Source of the DNA: Myxocyprinus asiaticus
Taxonomy: Eukaryota; Chordata; Actinopteri; Cypriniformes; Catostomidae
Assembly: GCF_019703515.2 (NCBI RefSeq)
Contig: NC_059368.1
Location: 31,904,289-31,968,288 of the forward strand
Reading direction: 5' to 3'
Length of the DNA: 64,000 nt
The notes beneath the pieces are model-generated. The model was not told where the DNA came from, ran no database searches, and was given only the letters and a program-made list of their open reading frames with translations. The number at the start of each line of letters is the position of its first letter. Position 1 is the first letter of the stretch. The position numbers and the translations under genes are program-made. Of this stretch, positions 33,601 through 42,045 are shown in pieces.

Positions 33601-36166
33601 GCTGAGCAGAACTAGAAGAAATGTATATTCACTATAGACATTTCTATGACATTTTGATCATATTTTAAGATTTTACATTTGTATGTTTTTTATTTATTTA
33701 TTCAATCAGAGACCATACACATTAATTCACATCATGTCTATGTAAATGTGCCAGATTTAGCTAAGATAGCTAACTTTCATCTGCCGTCCCTGGGCAGGTT
33801 GATGTTAAAAAGGAATTCTTATTCATTTCCATTAAAGTGTTAGTTCAACCTAAAATTACAGTTCTGTCATTTAAGTCATTCTAAACCTGTATAACTTATT
33901 TTATTCCATGGAAAACGAAAGGAGATTTTAAGTAAAATGTGAGGAACTGACAGCCTCAGTCACCTTTGAGTTTCATTGTATGGAAAAGAGATGCAATGTA
34001 AATGAAAGGTGACTGAGGCTGTTGGTCCCTTATACAGGTCATATGGGTTTGGAACAATATAAGTGTGAGTAAATGATGACAGATTTGTCATTTTGGGGTG
34101 AACAATCCCTTCAATTTCCAGGCCTGGGTATCAAAACTATAAAAGTCCCAGACAGTTTTAATTTTCCGATAGCCTTGGAATTCTGATATTAGTATCTGTA
34201 TGTTCTGTTACATTTGTGCGTCTGTATTTAACAGCAGTCGCAGTTGTCTCACTACCCAGAGAGGAAGATAAATGAGTTCCATCGGCATATTGAGGAGCTC
34301 GAGAGAGAATACAAACGTTACCTGAAAAAGCTGCGCTCCCTGGACCCCACCTGCAAACACACACCCTGGAAACCCCGAGCATACACCAAGAAGAGACAGG
34401 AACCAATCAGCAATCAAAACACCAGTCAGTTGCCTTAATATTTCTACATAGTCAGTTTTTGAATGCCATTCTGTTTTAAGGCACCTACTGAGAGACCTTT
34501 GAATGAAAAAAAGGGTTTCTTACTCCACTATATTTCTAGTCCCAGTACTGCTAATTTACAACAAGATTTTATAGACAAACACAGACAAAACAGTAGCAAA
34601 ATTGTTGACTTCATTCTACATAAATAATTAAAAAGAAAAACACTTAAAGGGATAGTTCACCCAAAAATGAAAATTCATTTACTCCCCCTCATGCCATACC
34701 AGATGTAAATGACTTTCTTTCTTCTATTGAACACAAATGAAGATTTTTAAAATAATATTTCAGCTCTATACATACAATGCAAGTGAATGGGTGCCAAACT
34801 TTTGAAACTCTAAAATCCACATAAAGGGAGCATAAAAGTAATCCATATGACTCCAGTGGTTAAATCCATGTGTTCAGACACAATATGATAGGTGTGGGTG
34901 AGAAACAGATCAATATTTAAGTCACTTTTTTAACATAAAGTTTCCTCCCTGCCCAGTACGGGGCAATATGCAAGAAGGATGTGAATCACCAAAAACAGAA
35001 GTAGGAGAATGTTAAAGTAGAGAATGACTGAGCAGGGAGGATAATTTATAGTAAAAAGGGACTTAAAAATGTATGTTTCTCACCCACACCGATCAGATTA
35101 TTTCAGAAGATATGGATTCAACCACTGGAGTCATCTGGAGTACTTTTATATTGCACTTATGTGGATTTTGGAGCTTCGGAATTTTGGCACCTATTTACTT
35201 AGTGTTAGTTCACAATTAGAGACTAAGAAACTTTGTTGTTGAATCAGCAGAAATTTGTATAGAACTCAAATATGCTGTGCATGTCTCTTCCTCATCTGAG
35301 CTCTCACTTTACTGTACAACACCCTTGAAACAAATCAAAACAAGTTTTCATTTCACAACGTGTTAACAATGGCTATTTCTGTTTTGCCATCTTTGCTGAG
35401 ACAGACCCTCAAAGTTATAGAGAACTGAAGCATCGCTGACTAGATCAGCACAAACATATGACTTGCACAAAGATCAAATGAATAAAGTTATAATGTACTC
35501 CCACTCATTTTCAAACCTGTCAAAACTGTCTTACTTGTAACACACAAGCAGATGTTAAGCACAATTTTAGCCTCAGTCACCATTTACTTTCATTGTATTT
35601 TTACCCATGTAATGAGCACGAATGGTGACTGAGGCTGTCAGCCCCTAACATTCTGCCTAACATCTCCTTTTGTGGGTGAGTAAATAATTACTTTAGATAA
35701 TCAAATCAACATTGTTCTGTCTCTTTTCTTAGCCCAAAAACTGTGCCTCTTTACCTCAAGCGACCACAGCAGAGAAGAGGAGGATGTTAATGTTTGCGCA
35801 GGCCCAGAGGCAGCAGGAGACCAAACATCCCTGACTCAAGTACTAAAACTACACACCCCATCGACTCCCATTACCACCCAAACCACTGATCCCCCAAACC
35901 AGGACCTCCCACTGTGCTTTGATCAGTCCCGGCTGGCTGTGGCCATGGCCAGTTCACATGTGGCTCTGGCTGGGCAGCAGCAGGACACTGGCACACTGGC
36001 ACGAGTGCTGCTCAACGGCCTGCCCAATCTTTCCAGCCTCCCACTAGTTCAGATAGCAGCAAAAGAAGCAACAAGTCAGCCTTCCAATGCTGGCACTGAC
36101 CCGAGTAAAACTGAACATGTACTGGGACTCGGCTGCTACTTGTCCTCCTCAGATGAGGAGATCTAG
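23106..36166 (+). CDS. unidentified 268-aa nuclear-type protein with ISY1-like N-terminus, five exons
   Basis: Exons 23106-23172, 23366-23406, 23506-23580, 34235-34424 and 35733-36166 have GT-AG borders and join in frame with phases 1, 0, 0 and 1. The first residues (MARNEEKQ, then LNRLWLQKEREEGRIKD) follow the pattern that opens the splicing factor ISY1 (MARNxEK...EEGK/R-hK). Next come a KKWIPSIKSEIEYYLQQSQL segment, a charged helix (ERKINEFHRHIEELEREY, KRYLKKL), a conserved-looking CKHTPWKPRAYTKKR, then a low-complexity region and an acidic SSSDEEI end. I believe it is a conserved vertebrate protein but cannot name it. Full-length ISY1 is excluded by the different remainder. Intron 3 is 10.65 kb of nested transposons. 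The start has G at -3 and +4. Confidence 0.85.
23366..23406 (+). CDS. unidentified gene, exon 2
   Basis: 41 nt between ttccag and gtgaga. Completes the split glutamate and encodes EGRIKDVHVPRPKL. Confidence 0.85.
23506..23580 (+). CDS. unidentified gene, exon 3
   Basis: 75 nt between ctgcag and gtactg, 25 codons starting ATLNSVAALKKW and ending YYLQ. Confidence 0.87.
23600..24680. other. start of intron 3
   Basis: No coding sequence. A perfect NRF1 palindrome GCGCATGCGC lies at 23993-24002, with an inverted CCAAT (ATTGG) near 24045. The block 23750-24160 looks like a dispersed repeat but its borders are not visible. Confidence 0.35.
24690..25243. mobile_element. two LINE 3' tails in inverted orientation (fold-back)
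   Basis: The left arm (about 24696-24800, GGCTTTATTGCCAAGTATGC ... GGAGCTTCCAGTGTACAAC) is the inverse of the right arm (about 25140-25243, GTTGTACACTGGAAGCTCC ... CTTGGCAATAAAGC). Both are the 3' end of a fish LINE, tails pointing outward, separated by AT- and CA-rich sequence. Confidence 0.7.
24895..24953. repeat. (AT)n(AC)n microsatellite
   Basis: About 17 AT units followed by about 11 AC units, at the centre of the inverted LINE tails. Confidence 0.9.
25247..26831 (+). mobile_element. Tc1/mariner transposon, copy 1
   Basis: Flanked by TA (25245-25246 and 26832-26833). Termini CAGGTGCATCTCAATAAATT and its mirror are parts of inverted repeats about 200 bp long (to about 25450; from about 26630). 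It encloses a broken transposase gene. Near-perfect agreement with the copy at 48835-50384 in the opposite orientation indicates recent activity of the family. Confidence 0.95.
25510..26561 (+). pseudogene. Tc1 transposase with nonsense codon and frameshift
   Basis: The reading frame starts MVSQFGSLGY at 25510, has an N-terminal paired-like helix-turn-helix (TLHKEGKPQTFIAKEAGCSQ) and is cut by TGA at 25729-25731, where the other copy has CGA (a CpG-decay change). It continues in the same frame to a DD34E catalytic core: D in SDESKF, D in QQDLAPAHTAK and E in NPIENLWG, 34 residues apart. Near 26449 an extra T (CCTTGGG against CCTGGG) shifts the C-terminus, giving an early stop at 26511. The product cannot be functional. 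Confidence 0.92.
26848..27656. mobile_element. Tc1-derived MITE, copy A, split by a LINE tail
   Basis: TA-flanked, with termini CACTACCGGTCAAAAGTTTT and TTTTGACCGGTAGAG. Inside is a relic of a Tc1 transposase C-terminus in the reverse direction. The same 0.5-kb element occurs intact in layout at 37534-38086 and 42161-42657. At 26948-27220 a LINE 3' end interrupts it. Confidence 0.9.
26948..27220 (-). mobile_element. LINE 3' end inserted in the Tc1 MITE
   Basis: A (TCAAA)n tail followed by the 3' UTR (CACTTTTATTGTCACACAGC ...) matches the LINE tail at 63648-64000. MITE sequence resumes at 27221 exactly where copies B and C continue. AAT borders both sides. Severely 5'-truncated. Confidence 0.85.
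27657..27680. repeat. (TA)n microsatellite
   Basis: About 12 TA units at the right end of the Tc1 MITE. Confidence 0.85.
27681..29318 (-). mobile_element. CR1/L2-like LINE, interrupted by hAT and decayed
   Basis: On the minus strand, 27999-28751 encodes a reverse transcriptase part (GAPQGCVLSPLLFSLY, then FADN, NLELN, DFRRYTP, FRFLGTTISQDLKWK). Upstream pieces (28655-28918, 28931-29182) carry [13 protein letters not shown] and [20 protein letters not shown], typical of the N-terminal fingers, but in shifted frames. The catalytic FADD is mutated to FADN, so this copy is dead as well as frameshifted. Its 5' part is cut by the hAT element at 29319 and seems to resume past 31600. Confidence 0.88.
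29327..31592. mobile_element. hAT element, 2.27 kb, with perfect 8-bp target duplication
   Basis: Starts CAGAGCATGTGAGCGGAGCG at 29327 and ends with the inverse (CGCTTCGCTCACATGCTCTG) at 31592. The exact 8-bp repeat CTCCACAC lies at 29319-29326 and 31593-31600. Both subterminal zones (29327-29460, 31490-31592) are packed with GAGCGGAG-type motifs, as found in hAT transposase-binding regions. No full transposase is left; an exon-like open piece is at 29585-29719. It inserted into the LINE. Confidence 0.9.
29585..29719 (+). pseudogene. exon-like coding remnant inside the hAT element
   Basis: 45 uninterrupted codons of normal composition (starting IKAKNEEIERECGET, then SFWNRMCHIAREHEDVLHD) end precisely at an AAG|gtgagc donor. 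It may be a surviving transposase exon or a captured host exon. I do not recognise the domain. Confidence 0.45.
31601..32160. other. LINE remainder and AT-rich intron DNA
   Basis: 31601-31650 probably continues the LINE interrupted at 29318. The rest shows nothing recognisable. Confidence 0.4.
32160..32388. mobile_element. decayed hAT-like end
   Basis: AGGGCCATTC and GAGGGCCATAC motifs, CGTGGGCCGGGT and TTGTGGGCCTTAG lead to GGTCCCTACCCCTGGG, whose inverse is a CAGGGGTAGGGACC-type hAT end. No matching left end was found. Confidence 0.45.
32870..33234. mobile_element. hairpin MITE (family 3) with a CCTAAC-rich centre
   Basis: The left arm (CACTTTATATTACGTGGCCT, TAACTACTATGTACTTA) is mirrored on the right (TAGTACATAGTAGTTAAGGC, CACCTAATATCAAGTGTGAC). 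The centre (33010-33115) is a run of imperfect CCTAAC/CCCATAC units. The frame at 32974-33192 follows from this tandem composition and is not a gene. Confidence 0.75.
33242..33830. other. intron DNA, nothing recognised
   Basis: AT-rich. No exon, with the flanking coding exons of the unidentified gene already phased without one here. Confidence 0.4.
33835..34115. mobile_element. MITE family 1, diverged copy
   Basis: TTAGTTCAACCTAAAATTAC on the left and GTGAGTAAATGATGACAG ... TTTTGGGGTGAACAATCCC on the right; ends decayed, TTAA lost. Confidence 0.6.
34235..34424 (+). CDS. unidentified gene, exon 4
   Basis: 190 nt after acceptor ttaacag. Encodes QSQLSHYPERKINEF, a charged helix and CKHTPWKPRAYTKKR. 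The donor gtcagt is weak; reading through would stop at 34436-34438 and give a 128-residue short form. Confidence 0.88.
34648..35205. mobile_element. MITE family 1, right end lost
   Basis: TTAA at 34644-34647 then AGGGATAGTTCACCCAAAAA and the family's central part (CATATGACTCCAGTGGTTAA, GAGAAACAGATCAATATTTA). The right terminus is missing. The CTCF-like core is mutated here (CCCAGTACGGGGCAA). Confidence 0.7.
35480..35700. mobile_element. MITE family 1, heavily decayed copy
   Basis: Only pieces such as TGGTGACTGAGGCTGTCA and TTGTGGGTGAGTAAATAAT remain recognisable. Confidence 0.4.
35733..36166 (+). CDS. unidentified gene, exon 5 (last)
   Basis: 144 codons after acceptor ttcttag, opening in the phase left by exon 4. 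Ser/Thr/Pro/Gln-rich first part, then a more ordered segment around CFDQSRLAVAMASSHVAL and ARVLLNGLPNLSSL, and the acidic end YLSSSDEEI before TAG. Confidence 0.85.
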
Positions 36167-36227
36167 ATGACTTAAGAAATTTGAAATTTAATTCTGCTCA
36201 TTTATTGATATAGATGCTTAGTTGAAA

Positions 36228-36480
36228 ATTAGTTCAACCAAAAAGGAAAATTCTGTCATTTGCTCATCATTAAGTCATTACAAACCTGTATGACTTTCTT
36301 TCCTCAGTGGAACACAAAATTATGAATTTCCTGGCATTGTACTGGATGTTTTTCCAGTTACAATGAATGGGTACTGAGGCTTTCGAGCTTAAATAAAGAA
36401 CACAAAAGTAACATAAAAGTGGTCCATTCGATTTGTGCTATATTCCAAGTCTTCTGAAGTTATACGATGTCAGATGACAA
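36228..36480. mobile_element. MITE family 1 piece in the 3' UTR
   Basis: AATTAGTTCAACCAAAAAGG, TGTATGACTTTCTTTCCTC and ATGAATGGGTACTGAGGC are family-1 features. The poly(A) signal AATAAA at 36392-36397 lies within it, so the mobile element may supply the 3' end of the unidentified gene. Confidence 0.55.
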
Positions 36481-36489
36481 TTTAAAGTT

Positions 36490-37530
36490 TATGTTTTTTA
36501 CATTATTATCCATAGTGCTGCAGACAAATTACATTTTTATATTCAAAATGTAATTTAAATGTTTTCATGTTTGGTGCATGAAAGTGAAACTTGAAAGCTG
36601 TACATTACAAATATGTTTATGCACTTGTCTTAACCTAGTTTTAATCCATCTCTGACTGTGATAGGCAATGTTAGAGTCTCTGCTAGGCTGTGGTTAGAGT
36701 AGAACTCTGAATAGGACATTACTGATTACTTAATGAAGTATTATGAACAGAAAGTAGGAACAGTTATCAGTTACATAAGTGTATATAAGGAGGCAATTTC
36801 AGTATAGGTGTTGAGACAAACCTCAAAGTTTCAGATTGACATATATACAAGTCTGCTTGGTAGGATAATGCTTGTACCACAACAGCGCTGATTAATATGA
36901 CTGCAATGCTTAAACTCACAGTATTTACAGCGATGCTGAGTCAGAGAGAGAGAGAGACAAAAATGTGTGTTTACTAAAAAGATACGCAATTTTTCCAACA
37001 GTTTGGTAACAGAACTGGGGCTTTGTGCAGTGCTGCAGCCCACGGTTCGACCCCAAAACCCCTCATGACTATACATCAGCAACAAGATTTGCTTAGCAGG
37101 CAACACTTCTGGGAAACTGAACTGACTACTGTTACCAAGCAACAGTGGTGGATGAGATGAGTCTTACTCATTCAGGGTCTGTGTGTGTGACATCTAGCAA
37201 CTTTGGTTACATTTGCTTATACGGCAGAGAGGATTTCCCATTCCTGTGAGGTGAGGCAAGGAAACCTACCTTTTGATGAAGCTGATGCAACTACAATAGA
37301 CGTCAGTTGTCAATGAAGCAAATATTTCCTATGCGGAATTTACAATGAAAGATTTTTGGTTTTGTTATCATTTGTTACATTCCGATGCCCTAGAAAATGC
37401 TAAGCTTGCAAAATTTCCCACAATACTCCTGTAATGATCGGATATGACATAAGTGTTTAAAATGACACAACTGTTAATTACACTTGCATTATGCGATATT
37501 ATATTTTATGTTTTAAATATATATATATAT
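36490..37530. other. no gene seen
   Basis: Intergenic. The minus-strand frame at 36831-37142 has no family features. An (AT)n run lies at 37517-37533. Confidence 0.4.
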
Positions 37531-37533
37531 ATA

Positions 37534-38086
37534 CACACTACCATTCAAAAGTTTAGGGTCACTTACTCATTCTTTATTTTTATTTTATTTTTTAATTTTC
37601 ACATTGTAGAATAATAGTAAAGTCATCACAACTATGGAATAATAGAAATGGAAATATGGCAATTATGTTGTGACTAAAAAAAATCCAAAAATAAATCAAA
37701 ACTGTGTTATATTTTAGCATCTTCAAAGTAGTCACCCTTTGCCTAGAATTTGCAGACATGTACTCTTGACATTTTCTCAACCAACTTCTTGAGGTATCAC
37801 CCTGGGATGATTTTTAAACAGTATTAAAGGAGTTCCCATCTATGTTGGGCACTTATTGGCTGCTTTTCTTTATTATTTGGTCCAAGTCATCAATTTCAAA
37901 AACTTTTTTTTTTTAAATACATTTTTTTTAGTTTTGTAATGAAATAAATTAATATGGTGGCACAATTGTATTTTTGTCTACAAAACTAATTTCAAACATT
38001 TAAGCATATGCCTTCAGATCAAAAGGTTTTTAAGATGATGAAAAACATTTCAGGCAAGTGACCCCAATCTTTTGAACGGTAGAGTG
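37534..38086. mobile_element. Tc1-derived MITE, copy B
   Basis: Termini CACTACCATTCAAAAGTTTA and TTTGAACGGTAGAG; same body as copies A and C. This copy lacks the LINE insertion and so shows the empty site. Confidence 0.88.
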
Positions 38087-38099
38087 AATATGAATATAT

Positions 38100-38600
38100 T
38101 AGGGCTATCGATGTAGCATATTAATTTAGTGTGATTATTTTTATAAAAAAATTAACACGCCTCCTTAATCGTACCCAAATTCTGTAATAAAAGTACATAT
38201 TTTCCCACCATCCTAGCGATTTAAGCTTAAAGTACATGTAATTACATGTTTTTATAAGCGAAGTCAGCAGGGGGCAGTCGGCACACCTCAACAGTCCTCA
38301 CAAGCAGTGCAGCCACATAATAAGAGCCAGGATGCGTTTTGACAGCAGGAAGAAACTCAACAGATTGCAGGGGTTTTAAGACACAATTTTCAAAAATTTC
38401 AGCTACTTTTAACTTGAGTTTGTAATACTGAAAACAAGTGAAATGCTACGAAAGCATCCGTCTGAGGCATATGTAATTGGCCGACAATATAATTAAAAAA
38501 TAGTGCAGCTCGAACGCAGGAAGGCATCCTGTGAGAACAGGACAGATTGATGAATGTTTTGCTGTCGACTGTAGGTTTAGGTTCAATGATTATCTTTATT
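38100..38600. other. decayed repeat with a CTCF-like motif
   Basis: Begins TTAGGGCTATCGATG, like ends of old hAT-type elements, but no partner end is found. TCAGCAGGGGGCAG at 38264-38277 matches the CTCF core at 13 of 14 positions. Confidence 0.35.
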
Positions 38601-38714
38601 TGTGGGCCTTCCTCAGCAAATGGGTTTACATTTATATTTTACTTTTAACATATATACTTTTATCCAAAGCAACTTACAAATGAGGAACATATTGAGCTAT
38701 TTTGACTGCCCTCA

Positions 38715-38750
38715 TATCTATATATCTATATATATATATATATATATATA

Positions 38751-38791
<41 letters not shown>
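38715..38791. repeat. (AT)n microsatellite
   Basis: Long AT tract interrupted by CTATAT. It creates a spurious Tyr/Ile-rich open frame. Confidence 0.9.
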
Positions 38792-38794
<3 letters not shown>

Positions 38795-38799
38795 CACAG

Positions 38800-41480
38800 T
38801 ATGTACCGGTGTGTGTAGATATACAGTATACATATATCATATCATATGTTATGTTGGTTTATTAGTTAAGCTATTCATGTATTCCATGTGTATGTGTATA
38901 TACAGTATAAACACCTGGATGGCTTACCTAATATATCAACATAACATCAAATGACACTTATAGCCATAACACACTACATTTATATACATACATTATATAT
39001 GGTTATGTCTCATTTGATACTATGTCAGTATACTAGGTAAGCTGTCCTGTTGTAACTGGTGCCTGTGGTCACATGATGGTGACGACCATGTAGAATCTTG
39101 GTACAAATAACATTTCAGAGAAATCATAAATTATCAATGCAGTTAATTATATATTAGATTTTATTTGTTAAAAACTTTAGTCTAAACCATTTATGCTTTA
39201 GTGAAACAGTTAATAAATTAACTTTAAGGAAGTAGAAAACTATTTCCATACCATTTTTGATCAAAAAGTGTGCCAGTTTTAATATATTTCGACTGAAAAA
39301 TAGAAAAGTGACAAACAGAGTAGAAATATGTTGTGTTAATTCAAGTAAACATCAGAATTTTCTAGTTTTGAACACATTCCAGATGCAAATCTAGACTTTA
39401 TCATAAGAAACAAAAATCTTTTGTCTGGATTGGTTAGTTGTGGGTAGAAAATGGATCATCAAACATACATAACAAAGTGCATTTATGTTAACCAAACAAA
39501 TCAAACTTTTCCAACATTTAATGAAAATTCTTCGCAATTAACGACATTCACACCATCAGCACATATCATCAAAATGTTCCATTTTCATAATTTTTGTGGC
39601 ATCTTTGCACAGATGATTGATGTAGAGAAATCAGAACTTGGTCCACTTTTGCTTTTGCTCATGATGGTAATTTGAATTTCCACCATTGTGGAGTTCACAC
39701 AGCAGTGGGCTGCAGTTCCTCAAGTGCAGACCAGTGATGAAAGGTAGCCTACATGTACCCTAGGGCCCAAAAAGGTGGAAAGAGGAACTAATCTGGGGTG
39801 AGAATGAGTAAGGTACTGTATGTATTATGCATTAATTGCGATAAACTTCAAAGGTATTTCTCATGAACAGCATGTGCATTATTGATAGGTTATAGGCCGC
39901 TGAGAAATGGGTATATGAAATCGAGGCTAAGCCGCTGATGGCAAAGCAGAATTTTCCAGGAAGACCTGGCAGCTGATGACATAGAAGAGGGTGTGGTGCA
40001 GGGTGATGGGTTAAAGTGATGCCTTTTCTGCCTCGCTTGGTTTTAACCACACTGCTCACTACACTCTCAAAGCCCTTGTCATGCTCATGCAGATCCCTGA
40101 GAATGCAGGCAGCAACATCGAAAGAGCACACACACATAACTCTCTGACAGACTGTTTCATGTGGCAGCAACTGGTTGTTAGAGGTATAAGAGATTGGGCT
40201 CCCTGAAACTGTTATTTTCTGCTGAATCAGTTTACAAACACTCAACATTACCAAACATGTTTAAATGGAACACATCATGTGTGATGGAACATTCTGAATA
40301 CAGTTAAATATTTTACATTTGATTATTGAGCCTAAGTGGTTGAGGCTTTAAAATACTTTCAATTTAGTTTTGTTTTATTGCATCCAAAATGCTTCTTAAA
40401 ATGCATTCTGCTTCCACACTGAGAACAGTGCTTTAATAGCTCCCTTTTATATCGTATCGGCACATATTGAAAATGATGTCCATATTTCAATTATTATGAA
40501 ATATGCCATATGCCAGCCAGCCAGCCACTGTCACAAGATTAACCCATTACAATTTAGTATTATATATATATATATATATATGATACACTATTATTCAAAA
40601 AATGCGGAATGCTGTGATTGACCAATCAGAAATAACATAAAGCCATGTGAAAACACAGTAATATTGACAGCTAACAGGGATACCGAAGGGTTTAGAGATG
40701 CATCCTTGCTTGTTTATTCGACATAAGTTCATTTCAGCAACACAGGTGTGATTTAGGGGTGGTTTTGACAAAGAAGACCATGTCACAATTAATATTACTT
40801 TAACCCAGATTTTTGCGCTTTTAAGAGGAACAAGTCTAAATGTATGTTGTAATCACTATGATGAGCTCAATGCTGTCAATTGAGCTTAATTTGTATTGAA
40901 TCCAAAATATCCCTTTAAAGAAGTTTAATATTCTCCTATATTCTACAGAAAAGTGTGTAATTTTTTCAGTGTTAAAATACTTTATCCTATCCCAGCTTAA
41001 CATGCAGAAACAATTGTAAGTGAGCCATTCAAAAGTCAGCCATTCTTTGAGCATCCAGTCTGGCTCAACACAGCAACATTTAGTGGCGTGAGTTTGGGGT
41101 GGACAATCTGTTTTCTGACCAATGAAAGATGGTGTTCGGGAAACCTGTTTGAAAAACAATCATTGTTTTTGCAATACTGTTTCCAGTGACGCTAGTAATA
41201 CAGAAATTTCACACTTCACTTTTAAAATAAGCCTTTTTTTTTTTTTTTACAGTAGCTCATTATTGGACTAAATTTCTCAAAATGTTAACTCTCATTGATC
41301 AACGTTTAGGCTTTGATCAAATTATCAGACTAAACTTTAGTCCTGGTGAGTGGCTAAAGATATTTTGTAAATCATTCATTTTAGTATGCTTAGGTTACTA
41401 ATAACTGCAAGTGCAAGTGCACTAAGACTCAGGACAAACGGTTTCCTGTCCATGATGTTACCACTATACCCCTTTCAGAG
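38800..41480. other. intergenic, no gene seen
   Basis: AT-rich with a (TA)n run at about 40560-40580. The longest frame (39832-40254, minus) has no recognisable domain and no splice support. A MITE family-2 end is at 40862-40915. Confidence 0.4.
40862..40915. mobile_element. MITE family 2, right arm only
   Basis: GAGCTCAATGCTGTCAATTG, then GCTTAATTTGTATTGAATCC and AAAATATCCCTTTAA: the intact version of the terminus that is lost next to the promoter at 23028. Confidence 0.65.
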
Positions 41481-41573
41481 TATTAAGAGATTTTATGCAT
41501 CAGTTTGCCACAAATGTATGCACATCCTCATACACTAAACCAGAAAGCTGTATAGATATTCATAAAACTCTAT

Positions 41574-41669
41574 GGAAAGGAAAAGAAAGAATCAGAGGCA
41601 GAGAGTGAGGGTGTATTAGTGTGTGTGTGGGTGGGAGGGACGTCTGAACCACAGTGCAGGACTTTAAAA
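41574..41669 (+). promoter_or_regulatory. candidate faslg promoter: NFAT doublet, RUNX, TATA-like
   Basis: Two GGAAA cores (41574, 41579), a GT-rich CACCC-type stretch near 41620-41640, AACCACAG (RUNX, 41647-41654) and TTTAAAA (41663-41669). NFAT and AP-1/Egr control of the mammalian gene is established; the sites here are inferred from motifs. Confidence 0.45.
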
Positions 41670-41748
41670 ACTGATGTTCTGCAACACCTTTTCAAGACAT
41701 ACTCTCTCATCACTAACACCCTCACACACTTCTATGAGCAGTGCAAAC

Positions 41749-42045
41749 ATGAACGGTAACTTTGACAACACGTCTCCTCCAGTGTTTATGGTGGATTCTG
41801 GTGGAGGTTATCCTAAACAGCGTCAGTATTACCACGAGCAGGTGCATGGACGGACAGATCCAGTTCTGGTACCCTGCTGGACATTTCCCCCAGCCCGAGC
41901 TGAGGATAAGAGAAGGGGCTGTGGGGGAATGAATGTCGTGATCACATGGATACTGGCTTTGATACTCCTGTTGGTTTTTGCAGCCCTGGGACTGGGAGCC
42001 TACCAGATACTGAGGTTGCAGTCTGAATTGGAAAGGCTGACACAG
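41749..42045 (+). CDS. faslg: faslg exon 1 (cytoplasmic tail, membrane helix, start of stalk)
   Basis: Ends LERLTQ at CAG|gtaaga. Starting at 41734 instead adds MSSAN. Confidence 0.88.

Noticed and set aside
38602..38865. Tyr/Ile-rich open frame
   Set aside because: Produced by an (AT)n microsatellite.
39832..40254. 140-codon minus-strand frame between the unknown gene and faslg
   Set aside because: No recognisable motif, and nothing in the flanks resembles exon borders.
41674..41733. N-terminal extension of Fas ligand (20 residues)
   Set aside because: Its ATG is only 5 nt past a TATA-like box and has poor context, so it is probably upstream of the transcript start.
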